From assembly GCA_963710615.1 (NCBI GenBank), contig CAVQBF010000031.1, positions 62,001 through 126,000 on the forward strand: a DNA stretch of 64,000 nt, read 5' to 3'. The notes beneath the pieces were generated by a model. That model did no database searches. It was not told the origin of the DNA and saw only the letters and a list, made by a program, of their open reading frames with translations. The position numbers were made by a program, and so were the translations under genes. Shown here piece by piece: positions 26,623-34,925 of this stretch (position 1 is the stretch's first letter; each line of letters starts with the position of its first letter). The DNA is from GCA-2746605 sp963710615. Lineage in GTDB: Bacteria > Bacteroidota > Ignavibacteria > Ignavibacteriales > Melioribacteraceae.

Positions 26623-27732
26623 ATGTCTATCTCGTTAACAAGAAATCAAGTAAACAAAATTCTCTTTCTTCTGATATATTGGCTCTCTGCAGCAATATTT
26701 TATATTTTCTTAGAAATGTCAATAGAGGGTTATACAGCCTCAGTTTACGATATATATAAATTCAACTATAGTTATAATTTTGTTAGAATTCTTATAATAG
26801 CTTGCTCAGCTGTTATTTTTGGAGGTTTTTTTCTTGCTCTTTTTGAAATTCTTTTTTTTAACAAATTATTCAGAAAGAAACCATTTGGTACAGTTCTTAT
26901 AGTGAAATCAATTTTTTATATATCCGTAATATTTATTTTTATCTCGATAGCGACATATATTAGTGCCAGTTTTATATTAAATAAAGATCTATTGCATATT
27001 TCAGTATTTGAGAGATATATGCATTTTCTCAGCAGCCCCAAAGTTTGGGCTATATTGTTATATTGGAGTTTTGCAGTTCTTTCCGCATTTTTTGTGTTAA
27101 ATATAAGCGACAAACTTGGGCAGGGTGTTCTGTTAAATTATGTACTTGGCAAGTACCATACACCAAAAGAAGAAAATCGAGTATTTATGTTTTTAGATTT
27201 AATTTCTTCAACTAAATATGCCGAAAAATTAGGACATAAAAGATATAGTATGATGATTCAAGATTGTTACAGTGATTTAACTGATGCTGTAATAGAATGT
27301 AGCGCGCAAATATACCAATATGTTGGAGACGAAGTTGTTCTTACGTGGGATAAAAGCATGGGGATTAAGAATAATAATTGTATTAAAGCATTCTTTGAGT
27401 TTAAGCAAATTTTGGAAATGAAAAAAAATTATTATGAGAATAAATATGAATGTTTGCCAAAATTTAAAGCTGGCGCAAATTATGGTTTAGTAACCGTTGC
27501 TGAAGTTGGTGAGATGAAAAAAGAATTGGCATATCACGGTGATGCAATTAATACAGCCGCCCGAATTAGATCTGCATGCAATAGTTTTAATAAAGAGTTT
27601 CTAATTTCAGCTGATCTTCTAAGTATTTTAGAAAAGGTGGACAGTGATTACAGAGTTGAATCGGTTGGGATAACACAACTAAAAGGGAAGCAAAATTTTG
27701 TTGGAGTTTTATGTGTTGAAGAAAAGATTTGA
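26623..27732 (+). CDS. Membrane-bound class III adenylate/guanylate cyclase
   Basis: A 369-residue protein. Four hydrophobic segments occupy about residues 10-165. A class III nucleotide cyclase domain follows from about 185. The metal-binding motif FMFLDLISSTKYAE gives the first Asp, and YVGDEVVLTW gives the second. HGDAINTAARI is the catalytic Asn/Arg region (NTAARI). It should make cAMP, or less likely cGMP, at the membrane. The specificity residues cannot be set with confidence by eye. Members with this arrangement are common in Bacteroidota and Chlorobi relatives. The gene is single, with a shared terminator downstream. Confidence 0.87.
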   Translation: MSISLTRNQVNKILFLLIYWLSAAIFYIFLEMSIEGYTASVYDIYKFNYSYNFVRILIIACSAVIFGGFFLALFEILFFNKLFRKKPFGTVLIVKSIFYISVIFIFISIATYISASFILNKDLLHISVFERYMHFLSSPKVWAILLYWSFAVLSAFFVLNISDKLGQGVLLNYVLGKYHTPKEENRVFMFLDLISSTKYAEKLGHKRYSMMIQDCYSDLTDAVIECSAQIYQYVGDEVVLTWDKSMGIKNNNCIKAFFEFKQILEMKKNYYENKYECLPKFKAGANYGLVTVAEVGEMKKELAYHGDAINTAARIRSACNSFNKEFLISADLLSILEKVDSDYRVESVGITQLKGKQNFVGVLCVEEKI

Positions 27733-27775
27733 AAAAAAGATATAATAGTAGTGTAAAAAGTTTTAGTTCTTTAAA

Positions 27776-27813
27776 AATAAAAACTCCGACTAAAAGGGAT
27801 CGGAGTTTATTAG
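27776..27813. terminator. Bidirectional terminator between cyclase and clpP
   Basis: AAACTCCGA (27781-27789) and TCGGAGTTT (27800-27808) form a perfect 9-bp stem with a 10-base loop. It is flanked on the minus strand by TTTTTATTTTT. It ends clpP on the minus strand and can also serve the cyclase gene. Confidence 0.85.
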
Positions 27814-27833
27814 ATTCTTTAAATAATTAGATT

Positions 27834-28463
27834 TTATTTCTTTTCAGATTCGCCTGGCATTTTTCTACGATCCATTATCTCATCAATAAGCTTATACTCA
27901 ACAGATTCTTCTGAAGTTAAATAATAATCTCTATCGCAATCTTTCATTATCTGTTCAGTAGATTTGCCAGTGTGCTTAGACAATATTGCGTATAATTTAT
28001 CTCTAGTTTTAACCATTTCTCTAGCATGAATTTCAATATCAGTTGTTTGACCTTGCAAACCGCCAATCCATGGCTGATGAATCATAATTTTAGAGTGGGG
28101 AAGTGCATAACGTTTTTTCTCTGCTCCACCGGCTAAAAGCACTGCTCCCATACTTGCGGCCATGCCAACACAAATAGTTGAAACCTGGGGTTTTATATAT
28201 TGCATTGTATCATAAATTGCCAATCCTGCAGAAACACTGCCTCCGGGAGAATTTATGTAAAGGTGAATATCCTTTTCGTGATCTTCAGCTTCTAAAAATA
28301 ATAACTGCGCAATTACAACACTTGCTACATGATCATCAACTCCGGTTCCTAAAAATATTATTCTTTCTCTTAGTAAACGAGAAAAAATATCCATTCCTCT
28401 TTCTCCGCGACCTGATTGCTCTATAACGTAAGGTATGAGTGTATTTTGAATTTGTTCTGTCAT
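27834..28463 (-). CDS. clpP: ATP-dependent Clp protease proteolytic subunit
   Basis: A 209-residue protein with full ClpP features. The catalytic Ser104 lies in MAASMGAVLL, His129 in MIHQPWIGG and Asp179 in CDRDYYL. The substrate-binding strand is YINSPGGSVSAG. ClpP forms a tetradecameric barrel that degrades proteins fed by ClpX or ClpA; neither is in the window. It lies 37 bases downstream of tig on the same strand, the usual tig-clpP arrangement. clpX would be expected next but is not downstream here. Confidence 0.97.
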   Translation of the reverse strand: MTEQIQNTLIPYVIEQSGRGERGMDIFSRLLRERIIFLGTGVDDHVASVVIAQLLFLEAEDHEKDIHLYINSPGGSVSAGLAIYDTMQYIKPQVSTICVGMAASMGAVLLAGGAEKKRYALPHSKIMIHQPWIGGLQGQTTDIEIHAREMVKTRDKLYAILSKHTGKSTEQIMKDCDRDYYLTSEESVEYKLIDEIMDRRKMPGESEKK

Positions 28464-28500
28464 TACTAACCTAAGTTTTATTTAAAAATATTCAGAATAT

Positions 28501-29844
28501 CTATTTCTTATCTTCGCTTTTCTTTTTACTTTCTTTAGCTTCCTTTTCCTTCTTCAATTTAGCTTCTTTTGCTTTTTCATCGGGATCAACTTCAACAGCT
28601 TTGTTATTTTCTTTTAAGAACTTATAAACTTTTTCTTCGATCAGTGAATCTTTACGATTAGTATCTTTATAATATTTAACAAGTTTTTCAACGGGAATAC
28701 CAATCTTTTCAGCTTCTTCCTTTGCAGTCTCTTCTAAATCAGCATCTGTAACTTCAATTTTTTCTTTAGCCGCAATATTTTCCATAATTATTTGCCATTT
28801 CGCATTCCATGCAGCTTTATCTTTTAAGTTTTCTCTTAAAACTTTTTCATCAGGAATAGGCTGTTTATATTGCTTTGCATTTTGTTTTTCAGTTTCAATT
28901 AATCTTTCAAGTACTGTTTCAACGTAACCTTTGGGAGGATCAAAATCATTATTTTTTACTATTTCAGCTAATAATGAATTATCAAATATTCTGTTGGATT
29001 GATCGGAATAATATTTTTCGTAATTATCTTTAGTAAAGTTTGATAGTTCTTCAACAGTTTTAGCTTTTTTACCTGAAAGTTGTTGTATCAGTTCTTCTGT
29101 TTCTTTGGGCATTACAATTTTTTCAATCTTTTTTACAACTGCTAAATAATTATATTCTTCAATATGTTCATGATCACCGTGCATATGTTTATCAGTAAAC
29201 GAAAATTCAAACTCTTCACCTAATTTTTTGTTCTGCGCATTTTTAACAATATTTTCATTTACCTTGCTGTCACTTAAATCAATTACCATATTTTCACTTT
29301 TACTGCCTTCAATATCTTTACCATCTTCATCAACTCGTTGAAGATCGACTGTAATTCTATAATTGTTGCCTTCAACTATTTCTGCTAACTCAAATTCAGC
29401 TTTAGATTTTAACATATTGTTAACTTCAGCTGTAATATCTTCATCTTTTACTTTGAATACTGGTTTCTCAATTTCAAGTCCTGTGTATTTTTTTACATTT
29501 AAAACTGGCTTTACTTCATATTTAACTTTGAATGAAAGTGATTGATTCAACTGAAAATCAAGATCAGTCATTTGAGGCATACTTATTGGCTTCAAATCTT
29601 GTTCTTTAACTACATCCCAAAACTTTTTATTAGCAATATCTTCACTAGCTTTGTACTCAATAGCTTCCCCATAAACTTTTTTAAGCATTGGTAAAGGTAC
29701 TTTGCCTTTTCTAAAACCAGGCATTGTAATAGACTTTCTTTCCTTTCTATAGGCTTCGTCGATCTCATTTTTAATTTCAGAATATTCTAATTGAACTTCT
29801 AATTCGTGTTCTGTGTCGGTTATAACATTAACTTTTGATTCCAA
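28501..29844 (-). CDS. tig: Trigger factor
   Basis: A 447-residue ribosome-associated chaperone. The N-terminal ribosome-binding domain has the signature PGFRKGKVPLPMLKKVYG, matching the GFRxGKxP motif. A PPIase-like domain follows (about 160-240), though several residues of the canonical FKBP site are changed. The C-terminal arms are rich in charged helices, and the tail is a Lys/Glu run. It binds nascent chains at the exit tunnel and delays misfolding. It is upstream of clpP. The tRNA-Leu(UAG) gene lies just upstream on the same strand. Confidence 0.95.
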   Translation of the reverse strand: MESKVNVITDTEHELEVQLEYSEIKNEIDEAYRKERKSITMPGFRKGKVPLPMLKKVYGEAIEYKASEDIANKKFWDVVKEQDLKPISMPQMTDLDFQLNQSLSFKVKYEVKPVLNVKKYTGLEIEKPVFKVKDEDITAEVNNMLKSKAEFELAEIVEGNNYRITVDLQRVDEDGKDIEGSKSENMVIDLSDSKVNENIVKNAQNKKLGEEFEFSFTDKHMHGDHEHIEEYNYLAVVKKIEKIVMPKETEELIQQLSGKKAKTVEELSNFTKDNYEKYYSDQSNRIFDNSLLAEIVKNNDFDPPKGYVETVLERLIETEKQNAKQYKQPIPDEKVLRENLKDKAAWNAKWQIIMENIAAKEKIEVTDADLEETAKEEAEKIGIPVEKLVKYYKDTNRKDSLIEEKVYKFLKENNKAVEVDPDEKAKEAKLKKEKEAKESKKKSEDKK

Positions 29845-29890
29845 AAACTTACCTCATTTGAATTTTTAGGGTTACATTGAAGAAAATTGG

Positions 29891-29973
29891 TACGAGAAGG
29901 GGGACTCGAACCCCCACACCCTTTGGGTACTAGATCCTAAATCTAGCGCGTCTACCAATTCCGCCACTCTCGC
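29891..29973 (-). tRNA. tRNA-Leu (anticodon UAG)
   Basis: An 83-base cloverleaf on the minus strand. The acceptor 5' side GCGAGAG pairs with TTCTCGT, allowing G-U pairs at both ends. The anticodon stem CTAGA/TCTAG encloses TTTAGGA, giving anticodon TAG (UAG). A long variable arm is present, and the T arm is GGGGG-TTCGAGT-CCCCC. CCA is not encoded. It lies 47 bases before tig on the same strand, so the two may share a transcript. Confidence 0.94.
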
Positions 29974-30192
29974 AAAAACAGAATATTAAAATTAATCTAA
30001 TTATTGAAAAATTACAACTTTTTCTTTAGATATTGATCTCTTCCAATTATTTCTGGAATAATACATTCACTAGCTTCAACTAATCAAATTATTATGCGAT
30101 AATCAAGTTGGGGGATAGGGATCATTACTTAAATTCTGTTAAGTCAGCTTGCAGTTTTTTAGTAATTAATTAAAACAAACTTTTGAGAAAAA

Positions 30193-30744
30193 ATGCTTGA
30201 TATAGCCATAAATCCTTATTCTGAACCGTTGAAGAAATTTTGGAATGATCTGAAAATAACCAAGTGGAAATTTCCATTCATACTCCAGTTTGTGCATGCT
30301 ATTATCACCATTTTTTTGCTCGCTATTTTACTTGTTCTATATGTGTCTGTTGGAATTATATCGCAAATAAGTAACTCATTTTGGGATTTAATAACCGGAC
30401 TAGCTCACAAAATGAGTTTTTCTAACCCTATAGAAAGTAGTTTTTATGCACTTTCAGCCACAATCTACTTCATTCTATTTCTCCCATTTTTTATTGTACA
30501 ATCACCAATTTGGTTAAGTGGATGGTTTTCGTCGAAAATTGGATTCAAACCATTTATAACCTTGCTTCTCATAATTATATTTAGTTTCAGCGTCTATTTC
30601 TTTCAGCCACAACTTGCTTCTGATGCATTAGACAAAATAATTTCAGCAAAAGACTTTATTAAAACAGAATATTTTGCTGAGGATTCTTTAAATATTTCCA
30701 ACGAACAATTATCAACATTGCCAAATCTGCAGAAACCAGAATAA
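30193..30744 (+). CDS. Multi-span membrane protein of unknown function
   Basis: A 183-residue protein with hydrophobic segments at about 29-60 (long, possibly two), 85-105 and 115-136, and a soluble C-terminal tail of about 45 residues. It is basic at its cytosolic N-terminus. No family motif is recognised. The start is the ATG in GAGAAAAAATG. It sits 93 bases upstream of murA on the same strand, but a promoter-like box lies between them, so a shared function is not implied. Confidence 0.7.
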   Translation: MLDIAINPYSEPLKKFWNDLKITKWKFPFILQFVHAIITIFLLAILLVLYVSVGIISQISNSFWDLITGLAHKMSFSNPIESSFYALSATIYFILFLPFFIVQSPIWLSGWFSSKIGFKPFITLLLIIIFSFSVYFFQPQLASDALDKIISAKDFIKTEYFAEDSLNISNEQLSTLPNLQKPE

Positions 30745-30779
30745 TCGATGATTATTTATTCATAAAATTATTTCTGCTT

Positions 30780-30814
30780 TTTGTTTTTAAATTGATCCAG
30801 ATATCCTATATTTA
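30780..30814 (+). promoter_or_regulatory. Bacteroidota-like promoter for murA
   Basis: TTTG at 30780-30783 and TATATTTA at 30807-30814, separated by 23 bases, fit a TTTG / TAnnTTTG-type promoter; the last G of the -7 box is A. It is 23 bases before the murA TTG start. Confidence 0.35.
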
Positions 30815-30837
30815 TTATTAAAAAATGAGGATTATCA

Positions 30838-32103
30838 TTGGATAAATTTGTAATTCATGGCGGAAAACCCTTAAATGGTACTGTTCAAGTAAGTGGGGCA
30901 AAAAATTCGGCATTAGCTTTAATGCCTGCCGTACTCCTAAATAATGGTATAAATGAACTGACAAATGTACCAGAAGTAAATGATATATTTACAATGATGA
31001 AGTTGTTAAAACAACTTGGAGTAAATGGAGACTATAAAAATAATAAACTTGTTTTGGATTCATCGAATATTACTTCACAAACTGCGCCCTACGAACATGT
31101 AAAGAAAATGAGAGCTTCTGTTTATGTATTGGGGCCACTTTTATCTAAATATGGATACGCTAAAGTTTCAATGCCAGGTGGATGTGCTTGGGGACCGAGA
31201 CCAATTAATCTTCATTTAGAGGCAATGAAGAAGTTTGGTGCTGAAATAGATTTAGAAGAAGGTTATATCATTGCAAAATGTAAAAAATTAATGGGAGCAC
31301 GAATTAATTTTGATATTTCTTCTGTGGGAGCAACCGGTAATGCATTAATGGCTGCTGTTTTAGCTAAAGGTGAAACAATAATTACAAACGCGGCGGCTGA
31401 ACCCGAGATAACGCAATTAGCACAATTTTTAGTCTCGATGGGTGCAAAAATTGAAGGAATTGGATCAAATATTTTGGAAATAGAAGGGATTGATGATCTT
31501 CTTCCTTCAAATATAGAAAATATTCCCGATCGGATTGAAGCTGGTACTTTGCTCATTGCTGCTGCTATGACCAAAGGGAAAATAGAACTTACAAATGTAA
31601 ATTCTAAACATTTAAATCTACCTATACAAAAACTTGAAGATAGTGGGACTAAAGTATTATTTAATAATAATATAATTCATTTAGATTCAAGTAATATCGA
31701 ACTTAAAAATATTGATATAACAACAGCAATCTATCCCGGTTTTCCTACTGATATGCAGGCACAGTGGACGGCTTATATGAGTATTGTTCCAGGGGCATCT
31801 AAAATTACCGATACAATTTATTTGGATAGATTTAAACACATCCCGGAATTAACCAGGTTAGGTGCTAACATAGAAATATTGAGAAATAGTGCACTTGTAA
31901 AAGGGGTTGATAAATTAAAGGGAGCGACTGTGATGTCAACTGATTTAAGAGCTAGTGCTTCCTTGGTTTTAGCTGGCCTTGTTGCAGAGGGCACTACTGA
32001 AGTATTAAGAATTTATCATATTGATAGAGGTTATCAGAAAATTGAAGAAAAATTAAAATTATTGGGTGCTGATATAGAACGCGTTAAAACAGAGGAATTC
32101 TAA
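30838..32103 (+). CDS. murA: UDP-N-acetylglucosamine 1-carboxyvinyltransferase
   Basis: A 421-residue enzyme of the EPSP synthase fold. It transfers enolpyruvate from PEP to UDP-GlcNAc, the first committed step of peptidoglycan synthesis in the cytosol. The catalytic Cys116 lies in the loop MPGGCAWGPRP, the site of covalent PEP adduct formation. Lys22/Asn23 (GAKNSAL) bind the sugar nucleotide. TDMQAQWTAY and the ending DIERV are typical. A cysteine at this position predicts fosfomycin sensitivity. The start is TTG with GAGGA about 8 bases before it, and no in-frame ATG alternative keeps the N-terminus. Length is normal. Confidence 0.97.
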   Translation: MDKFVIHGGKPLNGTVQVSGAKNSALALMPAVLLNNGINELTNVPEVNDIFTMMKLLKQLGVNGDYKNNKLVLDSSNITSQTAPYEHVKKMRASVYVLGPLLSKYGYAKVSMPGGCAWGPRPINLHLEAMKKFGAEIDLEEGYIIAKCKKLMGARINFDISSVGATGNALMAAVLAKGETIITNAAAEPEITQLAQFLVSMGAKIEGIGSNILEIEGIDDLLPSNIENIPDRIEAGTLLIAAAMTKGKIELTNVNSKHLNLPIQKLEDSGTKVLFNNNIIHLDSSNIELKNIDITTAIYPGFPTDMQAQWTAYMSIVPGASKITDTIYLDRFKHIPELTRLGANIEILRNSALVKGVDKLKGATVMSTDLRASASLVLAGLVAEGTTEVLRIYHIDRGYQKIEEKLKLLGADIERVKTEEF

Positions 32104-32187
32104 ATATATTTCTATTAAAGATTTCATAAAAAATTTCAAGATTTAAGTTCTAAATTATTCACATCTCTGAAAATTGAGCTTTTAATT

Positions 32188-34887
32188 ATGCTTCCAAAAT
32201 ATCTCATCATATTAGTTATTCTATTTATTAATTTTACTGTTTTTGCACAAGGAAAAATTTACTTTGTCTTGGGTTCTGATACTAGTATTTGGGAAGGTCT
32301 CGATACTAAAAATTACAAACACCACTATTTAAAGGACCTTTATACGGATCCCAGCAGGAATGCTTATAGAGTTATGGACCCAACATACAGAAATTTAATG
32401 AAGGACTCTTACGGCACACCCATGAAACTTACTTGGTGGATGATGGCCGGGAATACATTCAGATATGCCGACAATACCAATGTTCCTGTTGCAAATTCAA
32501 TTATTTTTCACCTAATGAAAAAGTATCATGGTGAACAGGTAAAGCTTTTTGGAGACGAGTTATCGCTGCATTATCATAATTTTACTTGGACAGATTATGA
32601 TAATGATGGGAGATATTGGTGGAATCAAGCTCGCTCATTTACTGATTATATAGAAGATTTTAAGTTTACTTTGGCTCAACTGCTTTTAGATGAAAATATT
32701 TTTCCAGTTTCTTTCCGTAGCGGATGGCATTTTATGGATAATTATTGGCAGAATTATTTGGAGTACGTGCTCCCATTTTCACTTCATAACGATTATCCCC
32801 ACAAACATACTGAAACAGAAGAACCGTTAGATAATATCTATGATTGGTCAAAGGCAACTTCAGAATTTATTCCATTTCATCCTTCGGCTCAAAATTATCA
32901 GGTACCTGGAAATCTAAATGGATACAATGTAAGATCAGTCTATACTAAAAGTTTTAGTCAGTCTCTTTCAAATTCAATTTTTCAAAAAGCTGCAAACGGA
33001 ACAGATCAGCTAGTTTGTATTTGGTCTCATTTGCCGGAAGCTGATTTTCTTGAACAACTGATTCGAGTTGATTCTATAATTCATTTTTCTGCTTCAAGTT
33101 ATTCTAATGTTGAATTTGAATATTGCACTGGCATAGAAGGTTATCAAAAATATTTATCTGCAACAGATTCAATCGCACCAACAATTACAATCATTCCCGA
33201 GGAGATTGGGGAAGAGATTTATTTTAGCATTACTACTGATGAAGAAATTTTTCAGATGAAACCCTTTGTGGCTTTGAAATCTATTCATGAGCAATATTTT
33301 GTTCTAGAGTGTGAAGAAATTTCAAAAAATAACTGGAAAACAATTAAACCGGCAATTAAAAGTACTATCGCAAAAGTCGGTGTAGCGGCAACTGATCCAA
33401 GTGGAAATCTTTCAACAAAATTAATTAATTATCTTCCTGATGACATTTTTATTGATAATAATGATGAAAGATACTCAGAAATTTATGGGAATTGGTCAAC
33501 TATAACAAACTCTGCTTGGGATAGCGATGCAAGAGTCACAATCATGAATCCGGGTGATTCAGCCAAAGTAAGTTGGAGATTTACAGTTCCCCAAACGGAA
33601 ACATATAATCTATTTTATCAAATACCTGAGTTAAATAATCCTTCCCAGAATTTGTCTTTTACTGTTATTAATGGTAAAGATACTCTTTTTAACAAAGAAT
33701 ACACGAATGCATTTAAATCCTATAAGTGGGAATATTTAACAACGGAAGAATTTGATTCAACCTCTGAATATTTACTCGAAATTAACGCCAAGGGTTCCAG
33801 AACAGAAATTAATCGATTTGCATCAGACGTTCTTAAAATATCTGCCTTGGTTAGAAATAGGGAAATTAGAACATCGACAGAAAGAATTGACTTAAACGAA
33901 ATTGTAATTTATGATACAACAAATTTTAATTTGAATATTTTGAATGCAGGAATTTCCGATTTAACAATTTCTTCAATAAGTGCAACTTCTACAGGAGTAT
34001 TTTCAGCAGATATTTTCCCTTTCGTTATAGGTAAATTTGAGAGTAGGACATTGAGGATTGGATATTTCTCAAGTGAACTCGGTATTAAAACAGATACATT
34101 ATTTATTCACAGCGACGATCCGGTTAACCCAACTATTAAATTGCCGATTACTGCAGAAGTAGAAAAACATTTTGTTATAATTGACAATGACCAAAAAGCT
34201 AACTACGAAGAAACGGGAGTTTGGGCAACAAGTGTTGTAGAAGCCTATGGAAATTCGAGCAGATATAGTCTTCTGAATAAAACACCTTTGGCTTCAGCAG
34301 ATTTTAGCACAATGTTGGAATATGAAGGATTATATGATATTTATTCTATTGTTCCGGTTACTGAAAATGCTACTGACAACGCTCTCTACACATTAAGCTA
34401 CATTGGTGTAGCAAAGAGAGCTGTTATTCAGAATCAGAATGAAGGAAGCGGCGAGTGGAAATATCTATTTTCTTCATTTTTACCAAATGATGAAATTGTT
34501 CATGTGAAAGTTGAAGATACCGGAAATAGTACTTTAGGCGCCGTTCTAAGATCCGATGCAATTAAATTTAAGTTAGTTGAAGAAACTACATATATAAATG
34601 ACTTATCACCAGAAAATTTGCCGAATAATTATGATTTGAAACAGAATTTTCCAAATCCCTTTAATCCAAACACAAAAATCAGTTATCAAATTAAAGATAA
34701 TGGTTTTGTATCGTTGAAGGTTTTCGATGTTTTAGGAAGGAAAATAATGGATTTAGTTCAGGAAAATAAAAAGACAGGCTTTTATTCTGTAGAATTTAAC
34801 CCCGATTTATTAAGCAGCGGTGTTTATTTCTACAGATTAGAATGTAACGGTTTTGTGGATACTAAGAAGATGATCTTACTTCAATAA
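32188..34887 (+). CDS. T9SS-exported multidomain protein with golvesin-like domains
   Basis: An 899-residue secreted protein. A signal peptide covers residues 1-20 (IILVILFINFTVFAQ). A catalytic-looking N-terminal domain (about 22-330) is rich in Trp, His and Asp (DELSLHYHNFTWTDYDNDG) and could be a polysaccharide deacetylase- or hydrolase-like module; I cannot place it. A golvesin-like beta domain (about 425-560) starts FIDNNDERYSE. An ASH-like Ig region (about 575-670) follows, then a second golvesin-like domain (about 680-810; VIIDNDQKANYEETG). A type A T9SS sorting domain ends it (NFPNPFNPNTKISYQI to KKMILLQ). It is probably exported to the cell surface or medium to act on a polymer. Confidence 0.85.
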   Translation: MLPKYLIILVILFINFTVFAQGKIYFVLGSDTSIWEGLDTKNYKHHYLKDLYTDPSRNAYRVMDPTYRNLMKDSYGTPMKLTWWMMAGNTFRYADNTNVPVANSIIFHLMKKYHGEQVKLFGDELSLHYHNFTWTDYDNDGRYWWNQARSFTDYIEDFKFTLAQLLLDENIFPVSFRSGWHFMDNYWQNYLEYVLPFSLHNDYPHKHTETEEPLDNIYDWSKATSEFIPFHPSAQNYQVPGNLNGYNVRSVYTKSFSQSLSNSIFQKAANGTDQLVCIWSHLPEADFLEQLIRVDSIIHFSASSYSNVEFEYCTGIEGYQKYLSATDSIAPTITIIPEEIGEEIYFSITTDEEIFQMKPFVALKSIHEQYFVLECEEISKNNWKTIKPAIKSTIAKVGVAATDPSGNLSTKLINYLPDDIFIDNNDERYSEIYGNWSTITNSAWDSDARVTIMNPGDSAKVSWRFTVPQTETYNLFYQIPELNNPSQNLSFTVINGKDTLFNKEYTNAFKSYKWEYLTTEEFDSTSEYLLEINAKGSRTEINRFASDVLKISALVRNREIRTSTERIDLNEIVIYDTTNFNLNILNAGISDLTISSISATSTGVFSADIFPFVIGKFESRTLRIGYFSSELGIKTDTLFIHSDDPVNPTIKLPITAEVEKHFVIIDNDQKANYEETGVWATSVVEAYGNSSRYSLLNKTPLASADFSTMLEYEGLYDIYSIVPVTENATDNALYTLSYIGVAKRAVIQNQNEGSGEWKYLFSSFLPNDEIVHVKVEDTGNSTLGAVLRSDAIKFKLVEETTYINDLSPENLPNNYDLKQNFPNPFNPNTKISYQIKDNGFVSLKVFDVLGRKIMDLVQENKKTGFYSVEFNPDLLSSGVYFYRLECNGFVDTKKMILLQ

Positions 34888-34925
34888 ATTTTAAATGTGA
34901 TGTTAATTTTAATAGGCAAAAAAGA

